Assembly: GCA_023954855.1 (NCBI GenBank)
Contig: JAGSGY010000005.1
Coordinates: forward strand, 62,001 to 126,000
Reading direction: 5' to 3'
DNA: 64,000 bases
Source: Pseudomonadota bacterium
GTDB taxonomy: Bacteria > Myxococcota_A > UBA796 > GCA-2862545
This document shows, in pieces, positions 16,583 through 25,578 of this stretch; the stretch's first letter is position 1; each line of letters opens with the position of its first letter. Under the pieces are notes generated by a model. The model was given only the letters and a program-made list of their open reading frames with translations, did not search any database and was not told the origin of the DNA. Made by a program: the position numbers and the translations under genes.

Positions 16583-16622
16583 CTATCGATCATCGAGGGT
16601 GTGCATCGCATCGTAGATGCAC
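16579..16622. promoter_or_regulatory. Inverted repeats between phosphatase and fbpA genes
   Basis: Two overlapping perfect 7-base inverted repeats fill this gap: GTGCATC (16601-16607) with GATGCAC (16616-16622), loop 8, and GCATCTA (16579-16585) with TAGATGC (16614-16620). The first begins at the base next to the phosphatase stop codon; the second reaches into the fbpA start codon. They are mutually exclusive foldings. There is no T-run, so a simple intrinsic terminator is unlikely; an operator or attenuator in front of the iron operon is possible. Confidence 0.4.
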
Positions 16623-17123
16623 TCAGCGTCCCCAACGCTCCCGTAGGTAGGTATCGAGGTCAAAGGCCTCGAAGTGCTGCTCGTCGGGGCCGCCGTACCA
16701 AGTGCGAAGGCGGGTCTCGAACAGGCCATTGCAGAGCACCATCGGGCTGCGCTTGTCTCGCAGGCCGACGATGGCGTCGCTGATGGACTGCTTGCGGTAC
16801 AGATGCAAGTACGCGGCGAGGGCCAGACCGCTGCGGTTCAGGCCGGCGTGGCAGTGCCAGTAGGTCGGGCCGCGCTCGACGTAGGGGTGCACACTCTCGA
16901 GGAACTGCTCGAGCTCCACTTTCGTCGGAGCGAGCGTATCGTCCATGCTGTCGAGGAGTGGGAACCCGAGCGTGATGCGGACGGGTGGCTCTGGATGCGC
17001 GTAGACGCCGCAGAAGTTGACCACGACGGGTGCGGGGACGGAGCCGTAGTCCTTCGGAAGCTCTCCCATAAAGATGGGAGTGGGACTCTCGTGCACCAAG
17101 TTGTGGTCGAGGCGTTTGCGCAT
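16623..17123 (-). CDS. Protein-tyrosine/dual-specificity phosphatase-like protein
   Basis: 166 residues, the size of a single dual-specificity phosphatase domain. The CX5R active-site loop is present as 'HCHAGLNRSG' (Cys91, Arg97), and an upstream 'LLDSMDD' supplies a candidate general-acid Asp at 59. The mechanism forms a cysteinyl-phosphate intermediate; substrates may be phosphotyrosine/phosphothreonine proteins or phosphoinositide-like molecules. It has no signal peptide. It lies 9 bases after a small membrane-protein gene and 40 bases before fbpA, so it heads or joins the iron/heme run. Its partner kinase is not evident next to it, although a Ser/Thr kinase and two pseudokinases occur elsewhere in the window. 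Confidence 0.82.
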   Translation of the reverse strand: MRKRLDHNLVHESPTPIFMGELPKDYGSVPAPVVVNFCGVYAHPEPPVRITLGFPLLDSMDDTLAPTKVELEQFLESVHPYVERGPTYWHCHAGLNRSGLALAAYLHLYRKQSISDAIVGLRDKRSPMVLCNGLFETRLRTWYGGPDEQHFEAFDLDTYLRERWGR

Positions 17124-17132
17124 CGAGGTTCT

Positions 17133-17300
17133 CTATCGCGCGGACGTGGCCTCGGACGGAGCCGGAACTTCGCCGGTAGCCGAGGGAGCGCCGAGCAGGG
17201 CAGATAGCATCAGGACTGCGGCCGCAAGGATCAGAAAGCCCGTCAGGAGCGGGTTCGTCGAGGGGTTTTCCTCGTGCGTAACGGTAAGCGAGCGAGCCAT
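17133..17300 (-). CDS. Small single-pass membrane protein
   Basis: 55 residues from the ATG at 17300, selected because GGAG sits 6 bases upstream; an in-frame extension further upstream is Pro/Ser-rich and lacks a ribosome site. The protein has a short polar N-terminus, one membrane helix (roughly residues 18-38, 'LLTGFLILAAAVLMLSALLG') and a Pro/Glu/Ser tail. No family recognised. It ends 9 bases before the phosphatase gene and is probably co-transcribed with it. It may be a membrane tether for the phosphatase, but nothing in the sequence proves this. Confidence 0.55.
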   Translation of the reverse strand: MARSLTVTHEENPSTNPLLTGFLILAAAVLMLSALLGAPSATGEVPAPSEATSAR

Positions 17301-17393
17301 GGGGGACTCCGAATAGGGGAGGGAAGAGGGGGAGGGAGGGCGTAGGCCCACACCACCATACCGCACTGGGCTGTGCAGCCTGCGTGCCAGCGG

Positions 17394-18710
17394 TCAGCGC
17401 GCCGAGACGATGGCCGCGGCAGCGTCTGTGGCGGTGAGCTTTTCTTGGGTTCCGGAGGCGAGGTCCTTGAGCATGACGACGCCCTGTTCGGCCTCGTCCG
17501 GTCCTACAACGACGAGCCAGCGATAACCGCGCGCGTTTGCGTGCTTGAACTGGTTCTTGAAGCGCCCGTCACCGCTGTACAGCTCGGTGCGAACACCGGC
17601 AGCGCGGAGTGCGGATGCGGTCTTGAGCGAGGCCGGGGTCTGTTCGGCGGCGAACACGGTCACCAGGGCCTCTGCGACGGGTGCCGGCTCGGGAAGCATG
17701 CCGAGCTCCTTCATCACGGTGATGATCCGCTCGAGTCCGAGGGAAACGCCAACCGCCGGAATGTCGCGCTTCGAGAACACGCCGACAAGGCCGTCATAGC
17801 GGCCGCCGCCGGCGATGCTGCCCACGTTGGGCTCCTGGACGACGGCTTCGAAGACGGGGCCGGTGTAGTAGTCGAGACCGCGAGCGAGGGTGGGGTCGAC
17901 CGTCAGCCGCGCGCTGTCGACACCGAGGGCCAACGCTGCGTCGCGCACCTGCCGGAGGAAGGACACGCCCTCCTGGCCGCGCTCACCGAGCTGTGAGGCC
18001 AGGTAGTCGAGAGTGGCGTCGTCGTTCTCTTGCGGGGCGAGGACCTTCCACGCCTTCTCGATGGCGTCGGCCTCGAAGCCACGTCCAATCAGCTCCTTGT
18101 CCACGCCGGCACGACCGACTTTGTCGAGCTTGTCGAGGGCGATCAGGAACGAGGTCTCGCTCTTCGAATCCTCGGCGCCGGCGGCGGCCGCCAGGTCGGT
18201 GAGGATGCGCCGGTCGTTGAGACGGATGGTGAATTCGGCAAAGCCGAGCTCGCTCAGGGCCGTGTACAGCACCGCCAAGCACTCGGCATCGGCGAGGGGT
18301 GAAGTGGTGCCGGCGACGTCGACGTCGCACTGGAAGAACTCGCGGAATCGGCCCTTCTGGGGACGGTCCGCGCGCCAAACCTTGGCGATCTGGTAGCGCT
18401 TGAAGGGCATGCGCAGCTGGGCGTTCATGGCCAACACGCGCGCGAGCGGCACGGTGAGGTCGTAGCGGAGCGCCTGGTCACACGCGCCGGTCTCGCCGCC
18501 CTTTCCGCGCCGCAGAATCTTGAAGATGAGCTTCTCACCTTCTTCTCCGTACTTTCCGGTCAGCGTCTCGATGCGCTCGAAGACGGGCGTGTCGAGGGGC
18601 TCGAAGCCGAAGCGCTCGAAGACGTCACGCACCACGTCCACGACCTGCCTGCGAGCGAGCATATCGGCGGGAAGGAAGTCGCGGGTTCCCTTTGCGAGGT
18701 GGACGGACAT
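17394..18710 (-). CDS. hisS: Histidyl-tRNA synthetase
   Basis: 438 residues from the ATG at 18710, which has AGGAG 8 bases upstream and begins 'SVHLAKGTRDFLP', the conserved start of HisRS; the longer in-frame extension is not homologous in character. Class II motifs are visible: motif 2 'GRFREFFQCDVDVAG', the HisRS signature 'GLDYYTGPVFEA', and motif 3 'GVSLGLERII'. The C-terminal ~90 residues are the alpha/beta anticodon-binding domain. It charges tRNA-His with histidine in the cytoplasm. It is transcribed divergently from the pseudokinase operon and is followed by a 93-base gap before the small membrane-protein gene. Confidence 0.96.
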   Translation of the reverse strand: MSVHLAKGTRDFLPADMLARRQVVDVVRDVFERFGFEPLDTPVFERIETLTGKYGEEGEKLIFKILRRGKGGETGACDQALRYDLTVPLARVLAMNAQLRMPFKRYQIAKVWRADRPQKGRFREFFQCDVDVAGTTSPLADAECLAVLYTALSELGFAEFTIRLNDRRILTDLAAAAGAEDSKSETSFLIALDKLDKVGRAGVDKELIGRGFEADAIEKAWKVLAPQENDDATLDYLASQLGERGQEGVSFLRQVRDAALALGVDSARLTVDPTLARGLDYYTGPVFEAVVQEPNVGSIAGGGRYDGLVGVFSKRDIPAVGVSLGLERIITVMKELGMLPEPAPVAEALVTVFAAEQTPASLKTASALRAAGVRTELYSGDGRFKNQFKHANARGYRWLVVVGPDEAEQGVVMLKDLASGTQEKLTATDAAAAIVSAR

Positions 18711-18810
18711 GCACAGTCTCCTGCCCGGGTGGGCGTGTGAGCGGAGCGAGTAGCCGGTCGACGCAGTGGGATCCACGTGGCCTGGCGTCGCGCGGATCGC
18801 GCCCATGCCT

Positions 18811-18844
18811 TATGATGCGGGCCACACGGGTCATCTCTCGGAGG
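18811..18844 (+). promoter_or_regulatory. Candidate -10 element and ribosome site that set the pseudokinase start
   Basis: TATGAT (18811-18816) is close to the -10 consensus, though no good -35 lies 16-18 bases upstream. GGAGG (18840-18844) lies 5 bases before a TTG at 18850. If transcription begins near 18822, the in-frame GTG (18766) and ATG (18805) upstream would be outside the message, which is why the TTG is chosen as start. Confidence 0.4.
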
Positions 18845-18849
18845 ATCGC

Positions 18850-20616
18850 TTGAGCGACTGGCACTATTGCCGCACCATCGGAGCCGACGGCGGCGTCGAT
18901 GCGGTCGAAGGTCGTGCGTACGGACTTGACTTCGCGTCGATTCTGAATGACGGACTGCCCCCTTTCAAAATCGCACTCGAGGTCATTGCAGGACTCTGCG
19001 AGATCTTGGATATCGCCGAGCAAGACGACGAAGGCCACGGCGACATGCTCCCGTCCGATGTCTTCCTCGACGAGACCGGGGCGATCAGCATCGAGGGCTT
19101 CGGCGGCGAGCGTGGTCAGACCACCGCCCCCGAAGGACGTCCCGGCTACGCCTCCGATCTCTGGGGCCTCGGCTACGTGGCCTTCCGCCTGTTCTCGCCC
19201 ACGGACCTCGGCGATCTGCCGTCTGACCCCGACGAGTACGACGACGCCATCATCGATGCCGTCCTCGCGATCAACTTCGACGCTCTGCCCGAAGAGTGGG
19301 TCGGCGACGTGCAGTGGTACCTGGCAAAGCTCATGTCGTGGGAACCCGACGATCGGCCGCAGGCGGTCGACGTGTGGCGCACCTTCGTCGCGTTCGCCGA
19401 CGAAATGGACGGTGTGAACCTCGCCGACTGGGGAGGGGATGCACTCGACGGTGGTGGTGTCCGCCGCGACGCCGACGGCGCCATCCGCGATCCAGCAGAG
19501 CTCGCACCCCCGTCCGAAGATCTCGGCGGCGCGATCAGCGCGCAGGGCCCGCTCGCCCGCGGTGGCGGCATCGACTTCTCGGGTGGTCAGAAGCAGGGCC
19601 AGGCCACGGCCTTCTGGTCGCGCGATGCGATGAAGGCCGCGCTCGCTAACGAGCCGGACGAAGAAGAGGTCAGCCGAGACCCACACCTCGCCGAGAATCA
19701 GCCCTACCGCCCACAGGCCGGTGGCGGCTCCTCGACGTCGTTCTGGAGCCTCGATCAGATGAAGGCCATGGCCGACGGCGGTGATGGTGCTCCGCGTCCG
19801 AAGCGGCGAGGCAAAGCCGGCGAGCGCTCGTCGGCACGGCAGGCACCTGCGGCTGCACCTCCGCCAGGGCCGAGTGGTCCTGTGGCTGGCGGCCCCGTTG
19901 CTGGAGGACCCGTCGCTGGCGGTCCTGTTGCCGGAGGACCTGTGGCTGGCGGTCCCATCGCCGGTGGCCCCATTGCGGGTGGTCCGGTGGCCGGTGGACC
20001 TATCGCCGGAGGCCCGGTCGCTGCTCCGCCTGTCGCAGTGCCCGCGGATAGCGGTGGTGGCAAGGGTGGTCTGATCGCTGGCGGCGTTGTCGCAGTGTTC
20101 TCGCTCCTTTGTCTTCTCGGTGCCCTCGCGGGCGGCGGGTATTGGTACTCGCAGCAGGGTGCGACGGAAGGACCCACGGGCCCGGCGCCCGCCCCTGTTC
20201 CGACGACTCCCAAGGACACGGGCGGAGCGGAACCCGAGCCCGAGCCGGAGCCGGAGCCCGCACCAGCGCCCGCGCCGAGACCGAAGCCGAAGCCGAAGCC
20301 GCGGCCCTCCCCGTCGCCTTCTCCATCGCCGAAGCCGACGCCCCGTCCCGCCCCGGCTCCAGCACCTGCGCCCGCTCCGACGGGCATCTTGACCGTCAAC
20401 GTGCGGACCCCAGGCCTCGCCTTCATCAGCTGTGGTGATGGTCAGAAGGCCGAGATCGATGGTTCGCTCGCCATGGAGTTCGACGGCCACCAGGCTCCAA
20501 TCTCCTGCATGATCATCGACGATGCGTCGAACTCGAAGTGGTCGGGTCAGTTCAACCGGTCCGGCACCGCACGCTGCAGCATCGCCGGTGGCTCGCTGAG
20601 CTGTAAGGCCCCCTGA
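18850..20616 (+). CDS. Membrane-anchored pseudokinase-like protein with VAGGP repeats
   Basis: 588 residues from TTG 18850 (GGAGG 5 bases upstream). Residues ~35-190 read as the C-lobe of a Ser/Thr kinase: '[12 protein letters not shown]' (63-74) in place of HRDLKPxN, 'IEGFGGE' in place of DFG, 'APE' at 93, 'ASDLWGLG' for SDVWSLG and '[10 protein letters not shown]'. The glycine loop and catalytic Lys are absent because almost no N-lobe precedes it, so it should be inactive. Two copies of an FWSxDxMKA motif follow (about 255-262 and 298-305), then ten GP[VI]AG repeats (343-390), one membrane helix (~406-430), a Pro/Glu/Lys linker and a C-terminal extracytoplasmic domain with four Cys. It heads an operon; dtd starts in its stop codon (TGATG). 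Confidence 0.8.
   Translation: MSDWHYCRTIGADGGVDAVEGRAYGLDFASILNDGLPPFKIALEVIAGLCEILDIAEQDDEGHGDMLPSDVFLDETGAISIEGFGGERGQTTAPEGRPGYASDLWGLGYVAFRLFSPTDLGDLPSDPDEYDDAIIDAVLAINFDALPEEWVGDVQWYLAKLMSWEPDDRPQAVDVWRTFVAFADEMDGVNLADWGGDALDGGGVRRDADGAIRDPAELAPPSEDLGGAISAQGPLARGGGIDFSGGQKQGQATAFWSRDAMKAALANEPDEEEVSRDPHLAENQPYRPQAGGGSSTSFWSLDQMKAMADGGDGAPRPKRRGKAGERSSARQAPAAAPPPGPSGPVAGGPVAGGPVAGGPVAGGPVAGGPIAGGPIAGGPVAGGPIAGGPVAAPPVAVPADSGGGKGGLIAGGVVAVFSLLCLLGALAGGGYWYSQQGATEGPTGPAPAPVPTTPKDTGGAEPEPEPEPEPAPAPAPRPKPKPKPRPSPSPSPSPKPTPRPAPAPAPAPAPTGILTVNVRTPGLAFISCGDGQKAEIDGSLAMEFDGHQAPISCMIIDDASNSKWSGQFNRSGTARCSIAGGSLSCKAP
19876..20019 (+). repeat. 15-base coding tandem repeat (GP[VI]AG)
   Basis: About ten consecutive units encode Gly-Pro-Val/Ile-Ala-Gly. 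Codons vary between units (ggt/ggc/gga, cct/ccc, gtt/gtg/gtc), so the array is held by selection on protein sequence or is an old expansion, not a recent slippage product. It forms a flexible linker before the membrane helix of the pseudokinase. Confidence 0.85.
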
Positions 20617-21059
20617 TGCGAGCGGTCGTGCAGCGGGTTCGCAGCGCGTCCGTGACTGTCGAGGACGAGGTGACGGGCTCGGTCGATGCCGGCGTGCTCG
20701 TGTTGCTCGGCGTCACCCACGAAGACGGCGAAGCCGACGCCCTCTGGCTCGCGCGAAAGATTGCGGGGCTGCGCATCTTCCCCGACGACGGGGGAAAGAT
20801 GAACCTCGGCCTCGCCGAGATGGGTGGCGGCGCCCTCGTGGTCTCCCAGTTCACGCTGTACGCGAACACGCGAAAGGGGCGGCGACCCAGCTTTGTACCG
20901 GCTGCCCATCCCACACTTGCGGAGCCGCTGTATGAACGTTTCTGCGAGCTGCTGCGTGATCAGGGCATCGCACGTGTCGAACAGGGCGTGTTCGGTGCGC
21001 ACATGGATGTACGCCTGCTCAACGACGGTCCTGTGACCCTGATTTTGGACTCTCCGTGA
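20616..21059 (+). CDS. dtd: D-aminoacyl-tRNA deacylase
   Basis: 147 residues, the standard DTD length. It begins '[16 protein letters not shown]' and carries the two active-site signatures '[19 protein letters not shown]' (SQFTL) and '[19 protein letters not shown]' (cross-subunit Gly-cisPro-like and NDGPVT motifs). The homodimer removes D-amino acids and glycine mischarged on tRNA, a proofreading role. Its ATG overlaps the stop of the pseudokinase gene (TGATG), and its stop overlaps the suhB start (GTGA), so the three are translated from one message. Confidence 0.96.
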   Translation: MRAVVQRVRSASVTVEDEVTGSVDAGVLVLLGVTHEDGEADALWLARKIAGLRIFPDDGGKMNLGLAEMGGGALVVSQFTLYANTRKGRRPSFVPAAHPTLAEPLYERFCELLRDQGIARVEQGVFGAHMDVRLLNDGPVTLILDSP

Positions 21060-21829
21060 CCGAGCTCGACGTCGCTCTCGAGGCGGCACGCGCTGCGGGC
21101 AAACTGCTCCATGCGCGTCCCCAGAGGGTGGACCACAAGGGGGTCGTCGACCTGGTGACCGAGATTGATCGGGCCTGTGAGGACGTCATTCGCGGCATCT
21201 TGGCGAAGCACACGCCAGACATTCCCGTACTTGGCGAGGAGGAGGGTGGCGCCGTCGATGCGCTCACCCGCTGGGTCGTGGACCCCCTGGATGGCACCAC
21301 CAACTTCGTGCACGGCTTTCCCTCCTACGCGGTCTCGATTGCGCTCGAGGTCGACGGATCGGCTGTGGCGGGCGTAGTTCTCGACGCGGCTCGGGGGGTC
21401 GAGTACGCCGCGGCTACCGGGCGGGGGGCCACCGCCGCGGGAGTCCCCATCACCGTGAGCGACTGCCGTTCCCTCGATGCCGCGTTGCTGGGTACGGGCT
21501 TTGGGTACGACCGACGGGAGCGTGCCGCGTTCTACCTACGCTTCGTGCAGCGTGCCCTCGAGCAGTCTCAGGGGCTGCGTCGTGCGGGGGCGGCAGCTGT
21601 CGATCTAGCCCTGTTGGCCGACGGGCGACTCGATGGCTTCTGGGAGTTCACGTTGTCGCCGTGGGATGTCGCAGCGGGCGTGCTCATCATCCGCGAGGCC
21701 GGCGGCGTCGTCACGGCGCATGACGGCGGACCGCTCGAGAGACAGCGGCCATCCCCGCTTGCGAGCAACGGCTGGCTCCACGAGCCGCTCATGGCGATGT
21801 TGGGCGAGGTGGGTGAAGCGTGCCCGTAG
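21056..21829 (+). CDS. suhB: Inositol monophosphatase family protein
   Basis: 257 residues. Metal-binding motifs are intact: 'LGEEEGG' (Glu ligands), '[25 protein letters not shown]' (DPLDGTTN) and C-terminal '[20 protein letters not shown]' (WDxAAG). This family dephosphorylates inositol-1-phosphate and related sugar phosphates with Mg2+; SuhB also acts in rRNA antitermination in some bacteria. The GTG start overlaps the dtd stop. Whether the true substrate is inositol phosphate, a nucleotide (CysQ-like) or another sugar phosphate cannot be read from the sequence. Confidence 0.92.
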   Translation: MTELDVALEAARAAGKLLHARPQRVDHKGVVDLVTEIDRACEDVIRGILAKHTPDIPVLGEEEGGAVDALTRWVVDPLDGTTNFVHGFPSYAVSIALEVDGSAVAGVVLDAARGVEYAAATGRGATAAGVPITVSDCRSLDAALLGTGFGYDRRERAAFYLRFVQRALEQSQGLRRAGAAAVDLALLADGRLDGFWEFTLSPWDVAAGVLIIREAGGVVTAHDGGPLERQRPSPLASNGWLHEPLMAMLGEVGEACP

Positions 21830-22596
21830 TTCGGACGGCGCTCGCAGAGGCGGCTCTGGGTGTCCTCACGGCCGAGGGTCTTGCAGGGCCTGGTGCTCGT
21901 GCGGGCCTCGAACGTCTGGTCGCGGCCGTTCCCACGTCGCTGGGCGTGCTCTTCGAGTTGGTGCTGGGGGCCGAGCATCCTGCAGAAGTAGACTTGGCGA
22001 TCAGGCTTGCGCCTGAAGACATGCACGCTGCCCTGAAGGCGCTCGGCTCAACAGCCGTGTCGGATTGGTCGGAGCTGATGCTGCTCGAACCCTATCGAGC
22101 GTGGATCGAGCTGGACTGCGCTCGTCCACTGGGTCCGGTCAGTGTCTTCGCGCAGCTTGAACCGGGTGTTCACCCATCGACGTTGCGTCGCGTGTTGGCT
22201 CGACTTGGAGTGGACGGCGTACCTCAAGGGTCGGTGCGTCACCTCGGCGTGCTTCATGGGCGAACCGAGCGTGAAGTGCGGGTGGTCGTTCAAGGTGGAG
22301 ACGTCTTCGAGCTCGCCGCCGACCTCGGCCTCGACAGTCCAGAACCCGGTGCTGTGGCCGAGGTGGGGGAGCTGAACTTGGCCTTCGGGTATGGGCCGCA
22401 GCTCCTCGAGCGCTTCGGCATCGAGGCGTCAGCGCGGCGTGGCGGTCAATGGACGGACGTGCCGATGACGGCTGTTCAGCGCGGTGTCATCGACCAGTGG
22501 GACACACACGTTGGACCGCGCGCTCGCGGTCAGGTGAGCCACTTCAAGTGGGTCGGCCCCGAGGGGCAACGCAAGGTCTACTTGGCTGTGCTCTAG
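21820..22596 (+). CDS. Hypothetical protein in dtd-suhB operon
   Basis: 258 residues, starting with GTG inside the suhB gene (10-base overlap). I recognise no family. The sequence is mixed alpha/beta without membrane helices or signal peptide. A hydrophobic N-terminal half is followed by acidic loops ('ADLGLDSPEPG') and an aromatic C-terminal part ('HFKWVGPEGQRKVYLAVL'). The translational overlap argues that its product is made with SuhB. Its stop TAG overlaps the TAG of the convergent SUKH/HEAT gene as CTAG. Confidence 0.75.
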   Translation: MPVVRTALAEAALGVLTAEGLAGPGARAGLERLVAAVPTSLGVLFELVLGAEHPAEVDLAIRLAPEDMHAALKALGSTAVSDWSELMLLEPYRAWIELDCARPLGPVSVFAQLEPGVHPSTLRRVLARLGVDGVPQGSVRHLGVLHGRTEREVRVVVQGGDVFELAADLGLDSPEPGAVAEVGELNLAFGYGPQLLERFGIEASARRGGQWTDVPMTAVQRGVIDQWDTHVGPRARGQVSHFKWVGPEGQRKVYLAVL

Positions 22597-25517
22597 CCGA
22601 TCTCGCGACCGTGCAGGGTCCACTTGCCAGGAGCGAAGTGGCTGCGAGCTCCGACCCACCACTGGCGCCAAGCGCGAAGGTGCGCTTGTTGGATGCGCCA
22701 GGGGCCGTCTGCGTCGAAGGGACGGGCCATGCCGGAGAGGATGACGAGCTCGTCGTAGGCGGTACGGCGGGTCCAGGCGTCGGGGTGCTCCATGCGCTTG
22801 ATGAGCATGCCGAGGTCGAAGACGTCACCATCGCGGTGACGCACGCCCTCGGTCATGGCTCCGCCCTCTTTGGCGTACCAGGTGTGCCAGCGGTTCTTGA
22901 AGCCGGGGACGTTCGGGTCCTCGTCGATGCCCGTGAGGATCTGCAGCGCACCTGAAGCCACTTCGATGACCTGGCGGTTGCGCGAGGACAGTGACTTGAG
23001 AAGGACCGGGATTCCGCGCGGGTCGCCAAGCAAGCCCAGGCCCTGGATGGCGCCGAGAGCGCGCTCGTCGTCGCCGTCAGCAGCGGCAAGCAGCAGAGGC
23101 AGGTGGGACGGGCCACCATAGCGGCCAACGATCTCGCCGGGTGAGCCCGAGAGGTCGCGACGACCCTCGGCCATCGCGCGGCCATGGAAGTCAACGCCAC
23201 GCCGGTCGCCGAGAAGCAGCAGGGCGAGGGCGCTCACCTCGGCGAGTGCGGGCTCGTCGAGGCAGGGCAGGATGTGGTCCACCACGCTCCGGTCACCAAT
23301 GCGGCCGAGTGCGGTGACAGCGGCCTTGCGGGCGATGGGGTTCGTACTCGGGTGCACGAGCTTCACCAGGGCAGGCACCGAGACCTTCTCGCGTCGTAGA
23401 CCGAGGAGCTCAGCGGCTTCTGCCACCGCGGGGGCGGGGTGACGGCTCGGGTGCTCGACGGTGGAGAGCAAGCCGTCGACCAGTGCTGCGTTCGGGCTGC
23501 GGGCAATGGCCCCCTGGAGGGCGCGGCGGGCCGGGCCGTCGACCGAGCGCTGCAACAGCTGCTCGAGCAGGGTGCGAGCGGCGGTGTACGAACGGTGGGC
23601 CGAGATCAGGTCAGCCGCAGCGATGTACTTGACCACGGCCGGGTCGAGCGCGCGGCCGGAGCCGACGGTGATGGCGCGGGAGCACTTCTCGAGTTCGACA
23701 CGGAGGGCATCGACAATGCCGTCGCCACAGGCCGCGACTGCGAGGCGGTGTGCCCCAAGTCGGCGCTCGGGGCGGTCGGCGTCTGCCCTCTCCCACGGCG
23801 GCCGGGACCGCTGCGCATCATGGCGGGAGCGCGCGTGTGCGCTGGAGCGGACCAGGTGCCACTCGAGGTCGGTACCGGGACGCCCGCGGACGGTGTCCAC
23901 GGCAGCCACTCCAGCGGCGAGGTCGGCAGCCTTGAACAGTCCTACTGACGCGTCGAGCAGGCGCGCGCGCTGCGGCTCTGCGGTGACTTGGGCGAGGCGG
24001 AGCAGGGCCCAGGCCTCGCGGACGGGGAGCTCTGCATCCGAGAAGCCGCGGGCGGCCTCGGTGTACAGGCGATGGGCGTCTTCGGCGCGACGCTCGTCGA
24101 GGGCGAGGTCTCCGAGGCGCAGAGCCAGCCGGTATCGAATGTCGGGAAGGACGTGCTCCCCGAGACAGCCTAGGCCTCGGCGGTACGACTCTTGCGCGAC
24201 GCGGGCGTCACCCTTGACCCGGGCGAGGTCACCTTCCAGCAGCGCGACGAGGGCGGGCAGCCGGATGTCCTGGGTCTTCGGCAACGCGCGCCTGGCGCTT
24301 CCAAGCCAGTCGGCGACGCCTTCGGTGATGCGGAGTCGCAGGGCACGCTCGGCACGCACGCAGAGCAGCTGTGCCTTGCCATCCGCGTCGAGGCGGCATG
24401 TGGACGCGGTCTCGCAGATTTCCTCGGCCCAGGGCTCTTGGCGAGCCACCGCGATGCGCGCCAGGTTGAGCAGGCCCCGGCCCTGCAGATGGTCTGGTCC
24501 CTCGCGACGGAGGCGGCGGAGCAGCTTCTCGGCGTCGTCGTGGAATCCGAGGTCCGTCTCGATCGAGGCAAGCTCTACCAGCGCGGTCCAGGGCGTGCCA
24601 TTCCAGGTGAACACGCCGCATCGGCCGAGCAGGGAGGTGAGGACCTCGCGAGACTCGGAGCGGCGACCGCGCTCTTTCAGGGAGTGGGCAAGGGCTCGGG
24701 TGGCGGCGGTGACGACCGCGGCCTCACGCTCGGAGCCGACGTCGGTGACGCGCTCATCGAGGAACTTCGCCAGCTCCTTCTCGAAGGCTTCTGCACTGCT
24801 GAACGCGGGGCGCACCTTTGAGAGGAGCGCCGGCTCCACGCACGGGGCGCCCGGCCAGGCGAGGGGGAGTCGCTGGTTGCGAAGGGCCTGCAGCCATGCT
24901 TGGCGGGCGGCTGCGCGGTCGGAGGCCACGAGGGCATCACCCAGCAGCGACCAAGCACCAACGTGATGTGGGGCCTGGCGAATGGCCTGGCGCAGGTGGG
25001 ACTCGGCTTCCTCGCTGCGGCCTGCGGCAAGGGCTCGCTCGCCGGCACAGACCAGCTGAACGACGTCGCTCGGGTTGGCCTCGAGTCGAAGGGCCTCGAT
25101 GTCACGCTGGGTGCGAACGCGGGTGTCGAGCAGGGCAATCGATGACGAGAGCCAGCCCTGGAAGGACTCGTGGACCGGCTTGAGATCTTCGCCGCTCCAG
25201 GTGCCGAAGACGAAGCCTTCTCCGTCGCGAGCCCAGGCCCAGCGCTCGCCTTCGTTGCCGTCGGCGAAGAGCACGACCTGCGGGGCGCCCTCGTCGGCGA
25301 GCGCCACGTCGGAACTCGAGCGGATGCGAAGGGCGCCGCGGAACAGCTGTGCGCCGTTGTGACGGGTCAAGAAGGTGCGAAGGCCCGGCGGAAGCGACCT
25401 GCCGAGGTGGCCTTCGAGCGCCACGAGGGCCTCTTTGGGTGCGCCGTTGGTAAGGCGGTGCACATCGCTCCGATACTTCGAGACAGCCCTGTCGAGGGGC
25501 GTGAACAGGTCACTCAT
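22593..25517 (-). CDS. SUKH (SMI1/KNR4)-like, TPR and HEAT-repeat protein
   Basis: 974 residues. The N-terminal ~130 residues resemble the SMI1/KNR4 (SUKH) fold: 'LEGHLGRSLPPGLRTFLTRHNGAQLFRGALRI', with acidic and Trp-rich loops. SUKH domains occur widely as immunity proteins against contact-dependent toxins, and also in regulators. Residues ~150-600 are TPR-like helical hairpins ('AEESHLRQAIRQAPHHVGAWSLLGDALV'); residues ~680-870 are HEAT/PBS-lyase-like repeats ('PIARKAAVTALGRIGDRSVVDHILPCL', 'ALGAIQGLGLLGDPRGIPVLL'). No enzymatic motif is visible. No toxin gene lies next to it, so a protein-interaction scaffold role is as likely as immunity. A TATACT -10 candidate lies 62 bases upstream of the start. 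Confidence 0.8.
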   Translation of the reverse strand: MSDLFTPLDRAVSKYRSDVHRLTNGAPKEALVALEGHLGRSLPPGLRTFLTRHNGAQLFRGALRIRSSSDVALADEGAPQVVLFADGNEGERWAWARDGEGFVFGTWSGEDLKPVHESFQGWLSSSIALLDTRVRTQRDIEALRLEANPSDVVQLVCAGERALAAGRSEEAESHLRQAIRQAPHHVGAWSLLGDALVASDRAAARQAWLQALRNQRLPLAWPGAPCVEPALLSKVRPAFSSAEAFEKELAKFLDERVTDVGSEREAAVVTAATRALAHSLKERGRRSESREVLTSLLGRCGVFTWNGTPWTALVELASIETDLGFHDDAEKLLRRLRREGPDHLQGRGLLNLARIAVARQEPWAEEICETASTCRLDADGKAQLLCVRAERALRLRITEGVADWLGSARRALPKTQDIRLPALVALLEGDLARVKGDARVAQESYRRGLGCLGEHVLPDIRYRLALRLGDLALDERRAEDAHRLYTEAARGFSDAELPVREAWALLRLAQVTAEPQRARLLDASVGLFKAADLAAGVAAVDTVRGRPGTDLEWHLVRSSAHARSRHDAQRSRPPWERADADRPERRLGAHRLAVAACGDGIVDALRVELEKCSRAITVGSGRALDPAVVKYIAAADLISAHRSYTAARTLLEQLLQRSVDGPARRALQGAIARSPNAALVDGLLSTVEHPSRHPAPAVAEAAELLGLRREKVSVPALVKLVHPSTNPIARKAAVTALGRIGDRSVVDHILPCLDEPALAEVSALALLLLGDRRGVDFHGRAMAEGRRDLSGSPGEIVGRYGGPSHLPLLLAAADGDDERALGAIQGLGLLGDPRGIPVLLKSLSSRNRQVIEVASGALQILTGIDEDPNVPGFKNRWHTWYAKEGGAMTEGVRHRDGDVFDLGMLIKRMEHPDAWTRRTAYDELVILSGMARPFDADGPWRIQQAHLRAWRQWWVGARSHFAPGKWTLHGREIG

Positions 25518-25578
25518 GGCGGGTCCGCGGGGAGGGGAGGGGCGGGGGGTGGCCGTGGGCCGGAGGGGGGGACCCCGA

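Noticed and set aside
19876-20019. CRISPR array or microsatellite
   Set aside because: The units are coding, contiguous and without spacers; they encode GP[VI]AG.
18625-20490. A 621-codon minus-strand frame opposite the pseudokinase
   Set aside because: Arg/Gly/Ser-rich without motifs and overlapping hisS; it arises from GC-rich codon bias.
23461-24966. A 501-codon plus-strand frame opposite the SUKH/HEAT gene
   Set aside because: Ser/Arg/Ala low-complexity composition and no ribosome site; the other strand has clear domains.
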